In this document: one piece after another, positions 16,831 through 25,625 of the stretch
How the letters are laid out: each line of letters opens with the position of its first letter
Numbering within the stretch: the first letter of the stretch is position 1
The notes under the pieces: generated by a model
What the model was told of the DNA's origin: nothing
Databases searched by the model: none
Seen by the model: the letters and a program-made list of their open reading frames with translations, nothing else
Assembly (NCBI RefSeq): GCF_049195245.1
Contig: NZ_JBMIRR010000027.1
Location: 868,001-932,000, forward strand
Length of the DNA stretch: 64,000 bases
Direction of reading: 5' to 3'
Origin: Arenimonas sp049195245
GTDB taxonomy: Bacteria; Pseudomonadota; Gammaproteobacteria; Xanthomonadales; Xanthomonadaceae
Made by a program: the position numbers and the translations under genes

Positions 16831-18030
16831 ATGACCAAGCAAATCCAGGACGCCTACATCGTCGCCGCCACCCGCACCCCGGTGGGCAAGGCCCCGCGCG
16901 GCGTCTTCCGCAACACCCGTCCCGACGAGATGCTGGCGCACGTGCTGCGCGCCGTGGTCGCGCAGGTGCCCGGCATCGACCCGACCCGCATCGACGACGC
17001 CATCATCGGCTGCGCCATGCCCGAGGGCGAGCAGGGCATGAACGTGGCGCGCATCGGCCTGCTGCTGGCCGGCCTGCCCAACGTGATCGCCGCGCAGACC
17101 ATCAACCGCTTCTGCTCGTCGGGCCTGCAGGCCGTGGCGATGGCGGCCGACCAGATCCGCCTGGGCAATGCCGACCTGATGCTGGCCGGCGGCACCGAGT
17201 CCATGTCCATGGTGCCGATGATGGGCAACAAGGTGGCCATGAGCCCGCAAGTGTTCGCGCGCGACGAGAACGTGGCCATCGCCTACGGCATGGGCATCAC
17301 CGCCGAGAAGGTCGCCGAGGAGTGGAATATCTCGCGCGAGGACCAGGACGCGTTCGCCGTGGCCTCGCACCAGAAGGCGCTGGCCGCCCAGGCCGCCGGT
17401 GAGTTCAAGGCCGAGATCACGCCCTATCAGGTGATCTCGCGCCAGCCGGTGGTGGGCAGCAACACCGTCAAGCTGCGCGAGCTGCTGGTGGAGAACGACG
17501 AAGGCCCGCGCGCCGACACCAGCCTGGAAGGCCTGGCCAAGCTGCGTCCGGTGTTCCGCAACGGCGGCAGCGTGACGGCCGGCACGTCCTCGCAGATGTC
17601 CGACGGCGCGGCGGCGGTGATGCTGGCGTCCGAAAAGGCGATCAAGGAATACGGCCTGACGCCGCTGGCGCGCTTCGTCGGCTTCTCGGTGGCGGGCGTG
17701 CGCCCGGAAGTGATGGGCATCGGCCCGATCGCGGCCATTCCCAAGGTGCTCAAGCAGGCCGGCCTGACCCAGGACCAGATCGACTGGATCGAGCTCAACG
17801 AGGCCTTCGCGGCCCAGGCCCTGGCGGTGATCCGCACCTGCGGCCTGGATCCGGACAAGGTGAACCCGCTGGGCGGCGCGATCGCGCTGGGCCATCCGCT
17901 GGGCGCCACCGGCGCCATCCGCACGGCCACCCTGGTGCACGGCATGCAGCGCCGCAAGAGCAAGTACGGCATGGTCACCATGTGCATCGGCACGGGCATG
18001 GGCGCGGCCGGCATCTTCGAGTCGCTCTGA
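16831..18030 (+). CDS. fadA: Acetyl-CoA C-acyltransferase (thiolase)
   Basis: A 399-residue thiolase that cleaves 3-ketoacyl-CoA with CoA, completing the beta-oxidation cycle begun by the upstream enzyme. The nucleophile is Cys95 in NRFCSSGLQ; GHPLGATGA supplies the active-site His, and CIGTGMGAAG the second Cys near the C-terminus. It lies four bases after the dehydrogenase stop and is followed by a strong intrinsic terminator at 18046. It could equally be called acetyl-CoA acetyltransferase; operon position favours the degradative FadA role. Confidence 0.93.
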   Translation: MTKQIQDAYIVAATRTPVGKAPRGVFRNTRPDEMLAHVLRAVVAQVPGIDPTRIDDAIIGCAMPEGEQGMNVARIGLLLAGLPNVIAAQTINRFCSSGLQAVAMAADQIRLGNADLMLAGGTESMSMVPMMGNKVAMSPQVFARDENVAIAYGMGITAEKVAEEWNISREDQDAFAVASHQKALAAQAAGEFKAEITPYQVISRQPVVGSNTVKLRELLVENDEGPRADTSLEGLAKLRPVFRNGGSVTAGTSSQMSDGAAAVMLASEKAIKEYGLTPLARFVGFSVAGVRPEVMGIGPIAAIPKVLKQAGLTQDQIDWIELNEAFAAQALAVIRTCGLDPDKVNPLGGAIALGHPLGATGAIRTATLVHGMQRRKSKYGMVTMCIGTGMGAAGIFESL

Positions 18031-18045
18031 CTCCTGGCAGCATGG

Positions 18046-18075
18046 GCGGGCCTCTTCGGAGGCCCGCTTTTTTTT
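18046..18075 (+). terminator. Intrinsic terminator of the fad unit
   Basis: A 9-bp perfect stem GCGGGCCTC/GAGGCCCGC with a TTCG tetraloop is followed by eight T residues (18068-18075). It lies 15 bases after the thiolase stop on the plus strand. Confidence 0.95.
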
Positions 18076-18091
18076 CTTGCCGGGAAGAGGT

Positions 18092-18218
18092 TTTTTGACG
18101 CGGATGAACGCGGATTACGCGGATAGAAGCGGAAGGACGATTGGATTGCGATGCGCCCGGCTTCAAGCCATTAAACAGGCTTTTATCCGCGTCATCCGCG
18201 TTCATCCGCGTCAAAAAT
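18092..18218. repeat. Inverted-repeat element with CGCGGAT-type arms
   Basis: Two arms of about 39 bases (18092-18130 and 18179-18218) are near-perfect reverse complements, each built from the word ACGCGGAT repeated at about 10-base steps and beginning TTTTTGACGCGGATGAACG. A 48-base centre separates them. The right arm touches the stop codon of the oxidoreductase gene. It sits between two convergent gene ends, a common place for REP/MITE-like elements. I recall similar CGCGGAT-repeat sequences scattered in xanthomonad genomes, often mis-translated as small proteins; copy number here was not testable. Confidence 0.85.
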
Positions 18219-19507
18219 CATCTGCCCCACCCCTCCATCCGCGACTTCCACGCGTCCCTGGCTTGCAGCCACCAGTAGCTGAGCTGCGCACCCACGAAGC
18301 CGGCCGGCTTGAGGGCCGAGACCAGGCCGTAGTGCGAAAACTGCCGCCAGCGCGGATCGTCCTGGGCGATGGCCGAGGCCAGCACCTCGCCCGCGAAGGT
18401 GGTGGGCGCCACGCCGTGGCCACCGAAGGCCTGGGCCAGCCACAGGCCGTCGTCGATGCGGCCGATCTGCGGCATTTCGTGGCGGGCGTAGCTCATCAGG
18501 CCCGACCACGCGTGCTCGATGCGCACGCCTTCGAACTGCGGGTAGACCTTGAGCAGGTCGCGACGCAGCAGGCGCTTGACCGCGTCCGGCGCGCGGTCGC
18601 GCACCGAGATGCGGCCGCCCCACAGCAGCCGCGTGTCCGGCAGCGGACGGTAGTAATCGAAGGCGAAGCGGGTGTCATAAACCGCCGCCTGGGTGTTCAG
18701 GCCTTCCTGCAGCCTTGCGCCCAGCGGCTCGGTCACCATCACGTAGGTGGCAATCGGCAGCACGCCGGCATCCACGTCCCGCCGCAGCCCGGCCAGGTAA
18801 CCACCGCAGGCCAGCACCACCTCGCGCGCCTGCACCTCCCCTTGTGCCGTGCGCACGCGCCAGGCGCTGCCTGCCCGTTGGAGCGAGATTGCCGGGCTGT
18901 TCTCATGCACCGCCACGCCCAGCCCCGAGGCGACGCGCGCCAGTCCGTGCGCGTACGCCAGCGGGTTGAAGTGCAGCGCGTTGCGTTCGAACAGGGCGTC
19001 ACCGTAGCGCGGGGTACGCAGTCGGGTCGCCAGGTCCTCGCGCGGCACCCAGTCCCAGTGGGTGTCGAAGTGTTCGGCCAGCAGCGCCTGGCGCTGCCGA
19101 AGCACCGCAGGATCCCGGAACCAGTTTGCCCACAGGACGCCGGCATCGGTGGCCTGGCAGTCGATGCGGTGGCGGGCGATGCGTTGGCGGATCAGGTCCA
19201 CGGCCGACTGGGTGCCCAGGTAAAGGCTGCGCGCCCGATCGGGCCCAAGCTCGGCCAGCAGTTGGCCCTCGCCCCGGGAAAAGCCGCCGAACACGAAGCC
19301 GCCGTTGCGGCCGGACGCCCCGTGGCCGATGGCCTGCGCCTCGAGCACCAGCACGTCGGGCCGGCCGCGCTCGGCCAGGCCCAGGGCGGTGTTGAGGCCG
19401 GCGAAACCGCCGCCGACGATGCATACATCCACCTCGCGGCGGCCCGTGAGCGGGGCGTAGCCGGCCTGCGGCGCGGCCGACGCACGGTAGTAACTGGAGG
19501 CGTCCAT
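18218..19507 (-). CDS. FAD-dependent DAO-family oxidoreductase (PuuB-like)
   Basis: A 429-residue flavoprotein. The dinucleotide fold VDVCIVGGGFAGLNTALGL is followed by the second ADP-contact Glu in VLVLEAQ and by GASGRNGGFV. The C-terminal part contains LLWGGRIS and LWLAQAFGGHGVAPTT. This is the pattern of gamma-glutamylputrescine oxidase (PuuB/OrdL) and related amine or amino-acid oxidases. The exact substrate cannot be told from sequence alone; no puu genes are adjacent, though putrescine is made by AguAB elsewhere in the window. ATG 19507 begins the conserved region; a start at 19525 would add six residues. Confidence 0.85.
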   Translation of the reverse strand: MDASSYYRASAAPQAGYAPLTGRREVDVCIVGGGFAGLNTALGLAERGRPDVLVLEAQAIGHGASGRNGGFVFGGFSRGEGQLLAELGPDRARSLYLGTQSAVDLIRQRIARHRIDCQATDAGVLWANWFRDPAVLRQRQALLAEHFDTHWDWVPREDLATRLRTPRYGDALFERNALHFNPLAYAHGLARVASGLGVAVHENSPAISLQRAGSAWRVRTAQGEVQAREVVLACGGYLAGLRRDVDAGVLPIATYVMVTEPLGARLQEGLNTQAAVYDTRFAFDYYRPLPDTRLLWGGRISVRDRAPDAVKRLLRRDLLKVYPQFEGVRIEHAWSGLMSYARHEMPQIGRIDDGLWLAQAFGGHGVAPTTFAGEVLASAIAQDDPRWRQFSHYGLVSALKPAGFVGAQLSYWWLQARDAWKSRMEGWGR

Positions 19508-19566
19508 GGCCGTCACCGTCAGCAATCAGCGTCTAGGATGTCACCATCGCGCGGCGGCAGGAAACC

Positions 19567-19992
19567 ATGGATCAACGAGAACAGCGCCGGGAGCACCAGC
19601 ACCGTCTCCGCACCCTCCGGGTGCTGGGCACCGTGGCGGCCGTCGGTGTCGCGCTGCTGCTGGGCTACGAAGCCTGGCTGCGGCACGTGGCCGAGTTCGG
19701 ATTCGATGATCCCGACCGCGCCATGCGCCAGGTGGCGATGGCGTCAACGCTGATCAACCTGGCGATCGCGGCGATGGCCCTGCTACTGGCGCGCTACCTT
19801 GCCGACTGGGCCAGGCAGACACGGGAACAGCGGCAGTGGCCCCCGGCGGGCCTGCAGTTGTTGGGCCAGCGACCCGTCCGGCATGGCGACGATGCACGCC
19901 GCGTCGCTTCGCGGCTGCAGGCCGCGGCGATCGGTTCGGTGGGGCTGGCGGTGGCCGTGATGGCCTGGACCGCGTGGCGACTGCTGTCCTGA
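19567..19992 (+). CDS. Small membrane protein of unknown function
   Basis: A 141-residue protein not recognised as a named family. It has three predicted membrane helices (about 18-38, 58-79 and 118-139), a charged N-terminus (MDQREQRREHQHRLRTLR) and a conserved-looking cytosolic loop rich in Arg and Gln. AGGAAACC precedes the ATG. Its TGA is immediately followed by the galU stop on the other strand (TGATCA), so the two genes meet with zero spacing. It is divergent from the oxidoreductase. Confidence 0.7.
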   Translation: MDQREQRREHQHRLRTLRVLGTVAAVGVALLLGYEAWLRHVAEFGFDDPDRAMRQVAMASTLINLAIAAMALLLARYLADWARQTREQRQWPPAGLQLLGQRPVRHGDDARRVASRLQAAAIGSVGLAVAVMAWTAWRLLS

Positions 19993-20871
19993 TCAGCGGG
20001 CCAGCGCGGCGCGCATGATCTCTCGGGTATCTTCGGCCAGGTCGTCGTGCTGCAGCGCGAACTCGATGGTGGCCTCCACCAGGCCGATGCGGCTGCCGCA
20101 GTCGAAGCGCTTGCCTTCGAAGCGGTGCGCCAGCACGCGCTCTTCCTTCATCAGCGCGGCGATGCCGTCGGTGAGCTGGATCTCGCCGCCGGCGCCCGGA
20201 CGCGTGCGCGAGAGCAGGTCGAAGATGCGTCCGCTGAGCACGTAGCGGCCGACCACGGCCAGGTTGCTCGGCGCCACGTCCGGACGCGGCTTCTCGACGA
20301 TCGCGTTGATCTGCGCCGTGCGGCCCTGCACGTCGCCGGTGGCGACGATGCCGTAGCTGCCGGTCTGGTCCGGCGGCACGTCCTGCACGGCGATCACGCT
20401 GGCCGATTCGCGTTCGGCCAATGCCGCCATCTGCCTGAGCGCACCGGGGCCCTTGTTCCAGATCAGGTCGTCGGGCAGCAGCACGGCGAAGGGTTCATCG
20501 CCGATCACCGGCCGCGCGCACAGCACGGCGTGGCCCAGGCCCAGGGCCTCGGCCTGGGTGACGAAGATGGCGCGGACGTGCCGCGGCAGCACGTCGCGGA
20601 TCATGCCCAGCAGCTCGGTCTTGCCCGACTTCTCGAGCTTCACCTCTAGCTCGTAGGCCTTGTCGAAATAATCGGCAACGGCGTGCTTGTAGCGGTTGGT
20701 AACGAAGACCAGGGTGTCGCAGCCCGCTTCGATCGCCTCGTCCACCGCGTACTGGATCAGCGGCTTGTCCACGACGGGAAGCATTTCCTTGGGCACGGTC
20801 TTGGTCGCGGGCAGGAAGCGGGTGCCCAGGCCGGCGACAGGGAATACGGCTTTTCGGATGCGGAAACTCAT
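19993..20871 (-). CDS. galU: UTP-glucose-1-phosphate uridylyltransferase
   Basis: A 292-residue GalU that makes UDP-glucose for LPS, capsule and trehalose-type pathways. It has the nucleotide loop GLGTRFLPATKTVPKEMLP at the N-terminus, VLLPDDL for metal binding and the IVEKPRPD segment. Start MSFRIRKAVFPVAG at ATG 20871 fits the family; the upstream frame is antisense-type sequence. It ends the leftward supra-operon, 13 bases after the CapD-like gene, where it can supply nucleotide sugar to the envelope enzymes before it. Confidence 0.95.
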   Translation of the reverse strand: MSFRIRKAVFPVAGLGTRFLPATKTVPKEMLPVVDKPLIQYAVDEAIEAGCDTLVFVTNRYKHAVADYFDKAYELEVKLEKSGKTELLGMIRDVLPRHVRAIFVTQAEALGLGHAVLCARPVIGDEPFAVLLPDDLIWNKGPGALRQMAALAERESASVIAVQDVPPDQTGSYGIVATGDVQGRTAQINAIVEKPRPDVAPSNLAVVGRYVLSGRIFDLLSRTRPGAGGEIQLTDGIAALMKEERVLAHRFEGKRFDCGSRIGLVEATIEFALQHDDLAEDTREIMRAALAR

Positions 20872-20884
20872 TGCTCGGCGTATC

Positions 20885-22759
20885 TCACTCTTGCGACGGA
20901 AATGAGGCGGCCGGCGTTTCGCCGCCCTCCGGACCCGGAGTGTACTCCGGCACGGCTTCACGCAGCAGCGCGACCAGCGCCTGCTCGGAGCGCGCATCGG
21001 CCAGCAGCTGGTCCAGGCGCGCCAGCAGCGCGCGCTGCACGTCGCCACGCACCTCGCGCGGGGCCGCCTGCAGGATGCGCGGATGGCGCGTGCGCTGGTA
21101 GCGCTCGTCGGGATGGAAAAGGATTTCGTGCAGCTTCTCGCCCGGACGCAGGCCGGTGTAGCTCACCGCGATGTCGATGCCCGGCCGTTTGCCACTCAGG
21201 CGGATCATCTGCTCGGCCAGCTCGCGGATGGCCACCGGCCGGCCCATGTCCAGCGCGTACACCGACGATGGATCGCGGCCCAGGCTGACCGAATGCAGGA
21301 TCAGCTGGCAGGCCTCGGGAATGGTCATGAAGTAGCGCGTCACTTCGGGATGGGTCACCGTCACCGGCCCGCCCTGGCTGATCTGCTTGCGGAACAGCGG
21401 CACCACGCTGCCCGCCGAATCGAGCACGTTGCCGAAGCGCACCACCGACAGCTGCACCTGGCTGCCCTCCAGCTCGGCCTGGCAGACCAGCTCGGCGAAG
21501 CGCTTGCTGGCGCCCAGCACGTTGATCGGGCAGATGGCCTTGTCGGTGGAAATCAGCACGAAATTGCCGACGCCCGCGTCCCGGCAGGCGCGGGCCAAGG
21601 TGGCGGTGGCGCGCACGTTGTTGCGCAGCGCCTCGCGCACCTGCCCTTCGAGCATCGGCACCTGCTTGCAGGCGGCGGCGTGGAAGACATAGTCCATGCC
21701 TTCGGCCAGGGCGATGCGGCAGGCGACCGCATCGCCGCAATCGGCCAGCACCGGCAGCACGTCCAGGTGGGGGAAATTGCGGCGCAGTTCGCTGGCGACA
21801 TCGTCGAGCGGCAGTTCGGCCCGCTCGAGCAGCATCACGCTGCGCGCGCCCGCGGCGGCGCACTGGCGCGCCAGCTCGGAGCCGATGGATCCGCCCGCCC
21901 CGGTCACCATGACGCGCTTGCCCTGCACCGCCGCTTCGGCCGCACCGAATTCCACGGGCTTGCGGCCCAGCAGGTCTTCGATGCGGACCTCGCTCAGCTC
22001 CAGGCGCTGCGGCTTGCCGGCCAGCATGTCCGACAGGCGCGGCACGGTCCGGAACGGCAGGCCGGTTTCGTCGCACAGCGACACCACGCGCTGCATCTCG
22101 GCCGCGCTGGCCGAAGGCATGGCGATCACGATCAGCTTGGGCGCGGTTTCCTGCGCGATGTAGGGCAACTCGTCGATCGAGCCCAGCACCGGGACGCCCT
22201 GCACCTTGACGCCCTTGAGCGCGCGCTGGTCGTCGAGCAGGCCCACGGGTTGGTAGCGGCCGTCGCTTCGCAGGTCACGCAACAGGGTCTCGGCGGTGCG
22301 GCCGGCGCCGAGCACCAGCACGCGCTCGGTGGCGCCATTGCCCTTGCCCTGGCGGTGGTCCTTCCACAACCGGTACAACAACCTCGGCATGCCCAGGGCC
22401 ACCACCAGCGCGATCGGATACGGGAACAGAACCCGGCGCGGCACCATGTCCAGCATGCCCAGCAGGAACAGGATGCACACGATCAGCAGCACGCCCAGCA
22501 GCGCCGCGCGCACGAGGTTGGCCAGGTCGGGAAGGCTCGCGAAGCGCCACAGCCCCTGGTACAGGCCGACCATGCGCAGCACCACGCCCTGGGTGCCGGC
22601 GACGATGGCCAGCTCCAGGCCCAGGGCCGAAGCGGGCGGTGCGCCGGCATAGCTGGCCAGCCAGCGCAGGCTGGTCCAGACCAGCGCGACCATGGCCAGG
22701 TCGTGCAGCACGATCAACAGCCGCGGCAGCACGCTGCTGGCGCCCGAATACACTCTCAT
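20885..22759 (-). CDS. CapD/WbpM-like nucleoside-diphosphate-sugar dehydratase/epimerase
   Basis: A 624-residue membrane enzyme with four or five N-terminal helices (1-125), a first Rossmann unit (VLVLGAGRTAE, about 147-157) and a C-terminal SDR domain (TGAGGSIG, 286-293). The family converts UDP-GlcNAc to 4-keto-6-deoxy sugars for O-antigen or capsule. Catalytic region STDKA...GASKR is present, but the position usually occupied by Met (WbpM) or Tyr (FlaA1) in NVxGA is Leu415, with Cys410 nearby. The start overlaps the preceding glycosyltransferase stop (ATGA). Substrate is inferred from the family. Confidence 0.9.
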   Translation of the reverse strand: MRVYSGASSVLPRLLIVLHDLAMVALVWTSLRWLASYAGAPPASALGLELAIVAGTQGVVLRMVGLYQGLWRFASLPDLANLVRAALLGVLLIVCILFLLGMLDMVPRRVLFPYPIALVVALGMPRLLYRLWKDHRQGKGNGATERVLVLGAGRTAETLLRDLRSDGRYQPVGLLDDQRALKGVKVQGVPVLGSIDELPYIAQETAPKLIVIAMPSASAAEMQRVVSLCDETGLPFRTVPRLSDMLAGKPQRLELSEVRIEDLLGRKPVEFGAAEAAVQGKRVMVTGAGGSIGSELARQCAAAGARSVMLLERAELPLDDVASELRRNFPHLDVLPVLADCGDAVACRIALAEGMDYVFHAAACKQVPMLEGQVREALRNNVRATATLARACRDAGVGNFVLISTDKAICPINVLGASKRFAELVCQAELEGSQVQLSVVRFGNVLDSAGSVVPLFRKQISQGGPVTVTHPEVTRYFMTIPEACQLILHSVSLGRDPSSVYALDMGRPVAIRELAEQMIRLSGKRPGIDIAVSYTGLRPGEKLHEILFHPDERYQRTRHPRILQAAPREVRGDVQRALLARLDQLLADARSEQALVALLREAVPEYTPGPEGGETPAASFPSQE

Positions 22760-23763
22760 CGCTGGAACTCCGTCACGGGCGCCGGCAGCGGCCAACGCCG
22801 GGTCGACCACGCATAGACCAAAGCCCCCAAGCCTGCCATGCCCAGCAGTAGCGCCAGCTGAAGCACGGCTGGCAGGCCATCGGCCGAGATCGCCAGCAGC
22901 ACGCAGCACAGCGTCCAGGCGGCATAGGCCGCGGCGATGCCAACGTGGCTCCACCCTGCCGATACGGCGCGCTGGTACAGATGCCAGCGATGGGCCAGCC
23001 AGAATTTCCGCCGGCGCCAGACGCGCAAGGCCAGCGTGATGCCGGCATCGAGCAGGAACACAGAAGGCAGCAGCAGCCATTGCCAGGGGCTGGCATTGCC
23101 TTGGCCGACCACCATCAGGCCCAGCGCGGCGACCGCATAGCCCAACGCGTGGCTGCCCACGTCGCCCAGGAAAAGCCTTGCGGTAGGCAGGTTCCAGGGC
23201 AGGAAACCGAGGCAGGCCGCGGCCAGCATCACCCCGAGCCAGGCGGCCGGCGAACCAGCCGTGGCCAGCAGTGCCGACCCCGCGCCCACCAGCAGGGCCT
23301 GGCTGGCCGCGAGCCCGTTGCTGCCGTCCATGAAATTCCAGATGTTGACCAGGGACACCGTCAGCAGCCAGGCCGCGAACACGCCGGTCGCCTCGCCCAG
23401 CACGCCGGGCAGCAGCGGCCAGGCCAGGGCCAGCGGCAGCGCGCCCAGCGCCTGCAGCCCCAGCTTGGGCAGGGCCCGCAGCGGGCGCAGGTCGTCCCAC
23501 AAGCCGCCCCCGGCGCTGATCAGCAGGCCCAGCGCGAAGAGCGCCCCGCCCTGCCCCAGCCAGGGGCTGGCCAGCAGCAGCGCCAGTGCAATGCCCACGC
23601 CGCCACCGCGCGGCGTAGGCACGGTGTGCAGCCGGCGCTCATCGGGCAGGTCCATCACCTGCCGCCGCAAGGCGAACCGGCGCCACGCGCCGCAGGCGAC
23701 CAGCGAGACCAGCGCGGCCCCGAGGGCAAGGGCCGCGGGCGGCGCCGCGGGCCAGGCCATCAT
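22756..23763 (-). CDS. WecA/WbpL-like polyprenyl-phosphate sugar-1-phosphate transferase
   Basis: A 335-residue multi-spanning MraY/WecA-family enzyme that loads the first sugar phosphate onto undecaprenyl phosphate. Motifs in order are DLPDERRLHTVPTPRGGGVG, NIWNFMDGSNGLA (Asp-rich catalytic loop), LFLGDVGSHALG and the cytosolic HRWHLYQR His motif. It starts at ATG 23763 inside an ATGA overlap with lapB; an immediately following ATG (23760) is also possible. With the CapD-like enzyme and GalU it forms an O-antigen or exopolysaccharide initiation module placed behind the LapAB genes. Confidence 0.92.
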   Translation of the reverse strand: MMAWPAAPPAALALGAALVSLVACGAWRRFALRRQVMDLPDERRLHTVPTPRGGGVGIALALLLASPWLGQGGALFALGLLISAGGGLWDDLRPLRALPKLGLQALGALPLALAWPLLPGVLGEATGVFAAWLLTVSLVNIWNFMDGSNGLAASQALLVGAGSALLATAGSPAAWLGVMLAAACLGFLPWNLPTARLFLGDVGSHALGYAVAALGLMVVGQGNASPWQWLLLPSVFLLDAGITLALRVWRRRKFWLAHRWHLYQRAVSAGWSHVGIAAAYAAWTLCCVLLAISADGLPAVLQLALLLGMAGLGALVYAWSTRRWPLPAPVTEFQR

Positions 23764-24932
23764 TCGCTCACCGCGCCATGCACCGGCTTGATGCTGCCCC
23801 AGGACTTGCAGCCCGGGCACTGCCAGTGATGCGCGCGCGCGCTGAAGCCGCAGCGCTGGCAGCGGTATCCCGGCGTACGCACCACCAGCTGGTCGGTGAT
23901 CTGCTTCAGCGTCTGCAGTGCGGCATCGGCATTGCCATCGTCCTGGCGCAGGCTGAGGTCGATGAAGGCGGCCTCGCCGCGCACCGAGGGCCGCTGCTGC
24001 AGCTGGCGCGCAAGGAACCCGAGCGCGGCGGCCTGGCCCTCTTCCCGCTCGATCAGGCGCGTCAGTGCCAGTACCGGCGACACGCCCGGATAGTGCTCGA
24101 TCATCTCCATCAGGAAGCCGCGCGCGCGGGCGCTGTCGTTGCGCCGCTCGTAGCAGCGCAGCAGGGGCTCGAGGATGTCGGGCAGGAACTCGATGTCGTG
24201 ACGGGCCACGCGCTCGAAGGCGCGGATGGCGGCCGCGTCGTTTTCCGCCGCCAGCTCCAGCTGGCCCTCGGCCAGACCCGCGCGCACCGAGTGGCTGTCG
24301 GCGGCGTAGGCCTCGGCCACGTGGCGACGGGCGTCGTCGAGGGCGCCGGCGAGCCGGGCCTTCTCAGCCAGTTCGCAGTGGTACTGCGCGATCAGCTTGC
24401 CCATCGGCTCGCCGCTGGCGGCCTCGAACTGGCGCGCGTGTTCGATTGCCTTGCCCCAGTCGCGCTCGGCCTGATAGATGGAGATCAGGTGCCGCAGCGC
24501 CTGCGGCGCCAGCACGCCCATGCGCACCAGGTCGGTGAACAGGGTTTCGGCGCGATCGAGCAGGCCGGCGCGCATGTAGTCCTCGCCCAGGGCCAGAACG
24601 GCGCGCGTCTTCTGCTCCTCGCTCAGACCGTTGCGGGCGATCAGGCTCTGGTGCAGCCGGATGGCCCGGTCCACTTCGCCGCGGCGCCGGAACAGGTGGC
24701 CCAGTGCGAACTGCGTTTCCACCGTGTCCTTGTCCACGGCGGCGATCTGCAGGAAGACCTCGATGGCCTTGTCCTGCTGCTCGTTGAGCAGGTAGTTCAG
24801 GCCACGGAAGTAGGTGTTGGACAGGCGCGAAATGCGGGCACCGCCGCGGCGCTCGCCACCGCGCCGGCCGGCCAGCCAGCCGGTGCCCGCCGCGATGGGC
24901 AGCAGCAGGAACAGCCAGGCCCACTCAGTCAT
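23760..24932 (-). CDS. lapB: LPS assembly protein LapB (YciM)
   Basis: A 390-residue protein with one N-terminal membrane helix (about 2-21), a long TPR solenoid (from NTYFRGLNYLLNEQQDKAIE) and a C-terminal rubredoxin-like metal site, CQRCGF and CPGCKSW. LapB holds FtsH to LpxC and so tunes LPS synthesis. The start overlaps the lapA end by 8 bases. Position after ihfB-lapA is the standard gammaproteobacterial arrangement. Confidence 0.96.
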   Translation of the reverse strand: MTEWAWLFLLLPIAAGTGWLAGRRGGERRGGARISRLSNTYFRGLNYLLNEQQDKAIEVFLQIAAVDKDTVETQFALGHLFRRRGEVDRAIRLHQSLIARNGLSEEQKTRAVLALGEDYMRAGLLDRAETLFTDLVRMGVLAPQALRHLISIYQAERDWGKAIEHARQFEAASGEPMGKLIAQYHCELAEKARLAGALDDARRHVAEAYAADSHSVRAGLAEGQLELAAENDAAAIRAFERVARHDIEFLPDILEPLLRCYERRNDSARARGFLMEMIEHYPGVSPVLALTRLIEREEGQAAALGFLARQLQQRPSVRGEAAFIDLSLRQDDGNADAALQTLKQITDQLVVRTPGYRCQRCGFSARAHHWQCPGCKSWGSIKPVHGAVSE

Positions 24933-25188
24933 GGCTGGCGGGCAGGATCGGGTCGGAGGTGGGTGCGCCGCGGCGCAGGCGGTGGCGCAGTGGCCAGATG
25001 ACGCCGGCGGTCAGCACCAGCCCCGCGAGCAGGGCGCCGGCCAGCACGGCCAGCAGCAGGCTGATGCCCAGGCTGGTGTCGAGGTTGGCAAAGCCGAGCT
25101 CGATGCGGACCGGGTCGCGATTCATGGCGCCGAACAGCACGCCAAGCGCGATGAACAGCAGGGCCAACAGGGCTTTGATCAATCGCAT
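24925..25188 (-). CDS. lapA: LapA domain membrane protein
   Basis: An 87-residue protein with two membrane helices (about 3-21 and 41-65) and the family core FGAMNRDPVRIELGFANLD. LapA is co-encoded with LapB and linked to LPS assembly. The cytosolic C-terminus is basic, then polar. Stop and lapB start overlap (ATGACTGA), indicating coupled translation. Confidence 0.94.
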   Translation of the reverse strand: MRLIKALLALLFIALGVLFGAMNRDPVRIELGFANLDTSLGISLLLAVLAGALLAGLVLTAGVIWPLRHRLRRGAPTSDPILPASHD

Positions 25189-25244
25189 CCGCGGCGGGTC
25201 CAGGGGCGGGTCGCTGCAAGCTTAGCCCATGGCGGGCCGGAAAC

Positions 25245-25544
<300 letters not shown>

Positions 25545-25583
25545 GTCTGGGCGGAACCTCGGGAACGTTGCAGGGAAGGATCG

Positions 25584-25612
25584 CGCGGCCCGGGGGATGC
25601 CCCCGGGCCGCG
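25584..25612 (-). other. 13-bp perfect hairpin between rpsA and ihfB
   Basis: CGCGGCCCGGGGG and CCCCCGGGCCGCG are separated by only ATG. The stem is very stable and lies 13 bases beyond the rpsA stop. No T run follows on the minus strand, so it is unlikely to be a simple intrinsic terminator. It may protect the rpsA 3' end, act as a partial attenuator, or set relative ihfB expression. Confidence 0.8.
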
Positions 25613-25625
25613 GACCGGTGGGCGA

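Noticed and set aside
17975..18214. Small protein with MNADDADK and RVIRVHPRQK words
   Set aside because: It is a translation of the CGCGGAT inverted-repeat element. Similar nonsense peptides are known artefacts of such repeats.
19993..21048. Longer GalU with a 59-residue N-terminal extension
   Set aside because: The extension is Cys/Arg-rich antisense-type sequence over the CapD-like gene; the family start is at 20871.
25584..25612. Calling the rpsA-ihfB hairpin an intrinsic terminator
   Set aside because: The stem is strong but no T run follows on the transcribed strand, and ihfB is expected to be co-transcribed at least in part.
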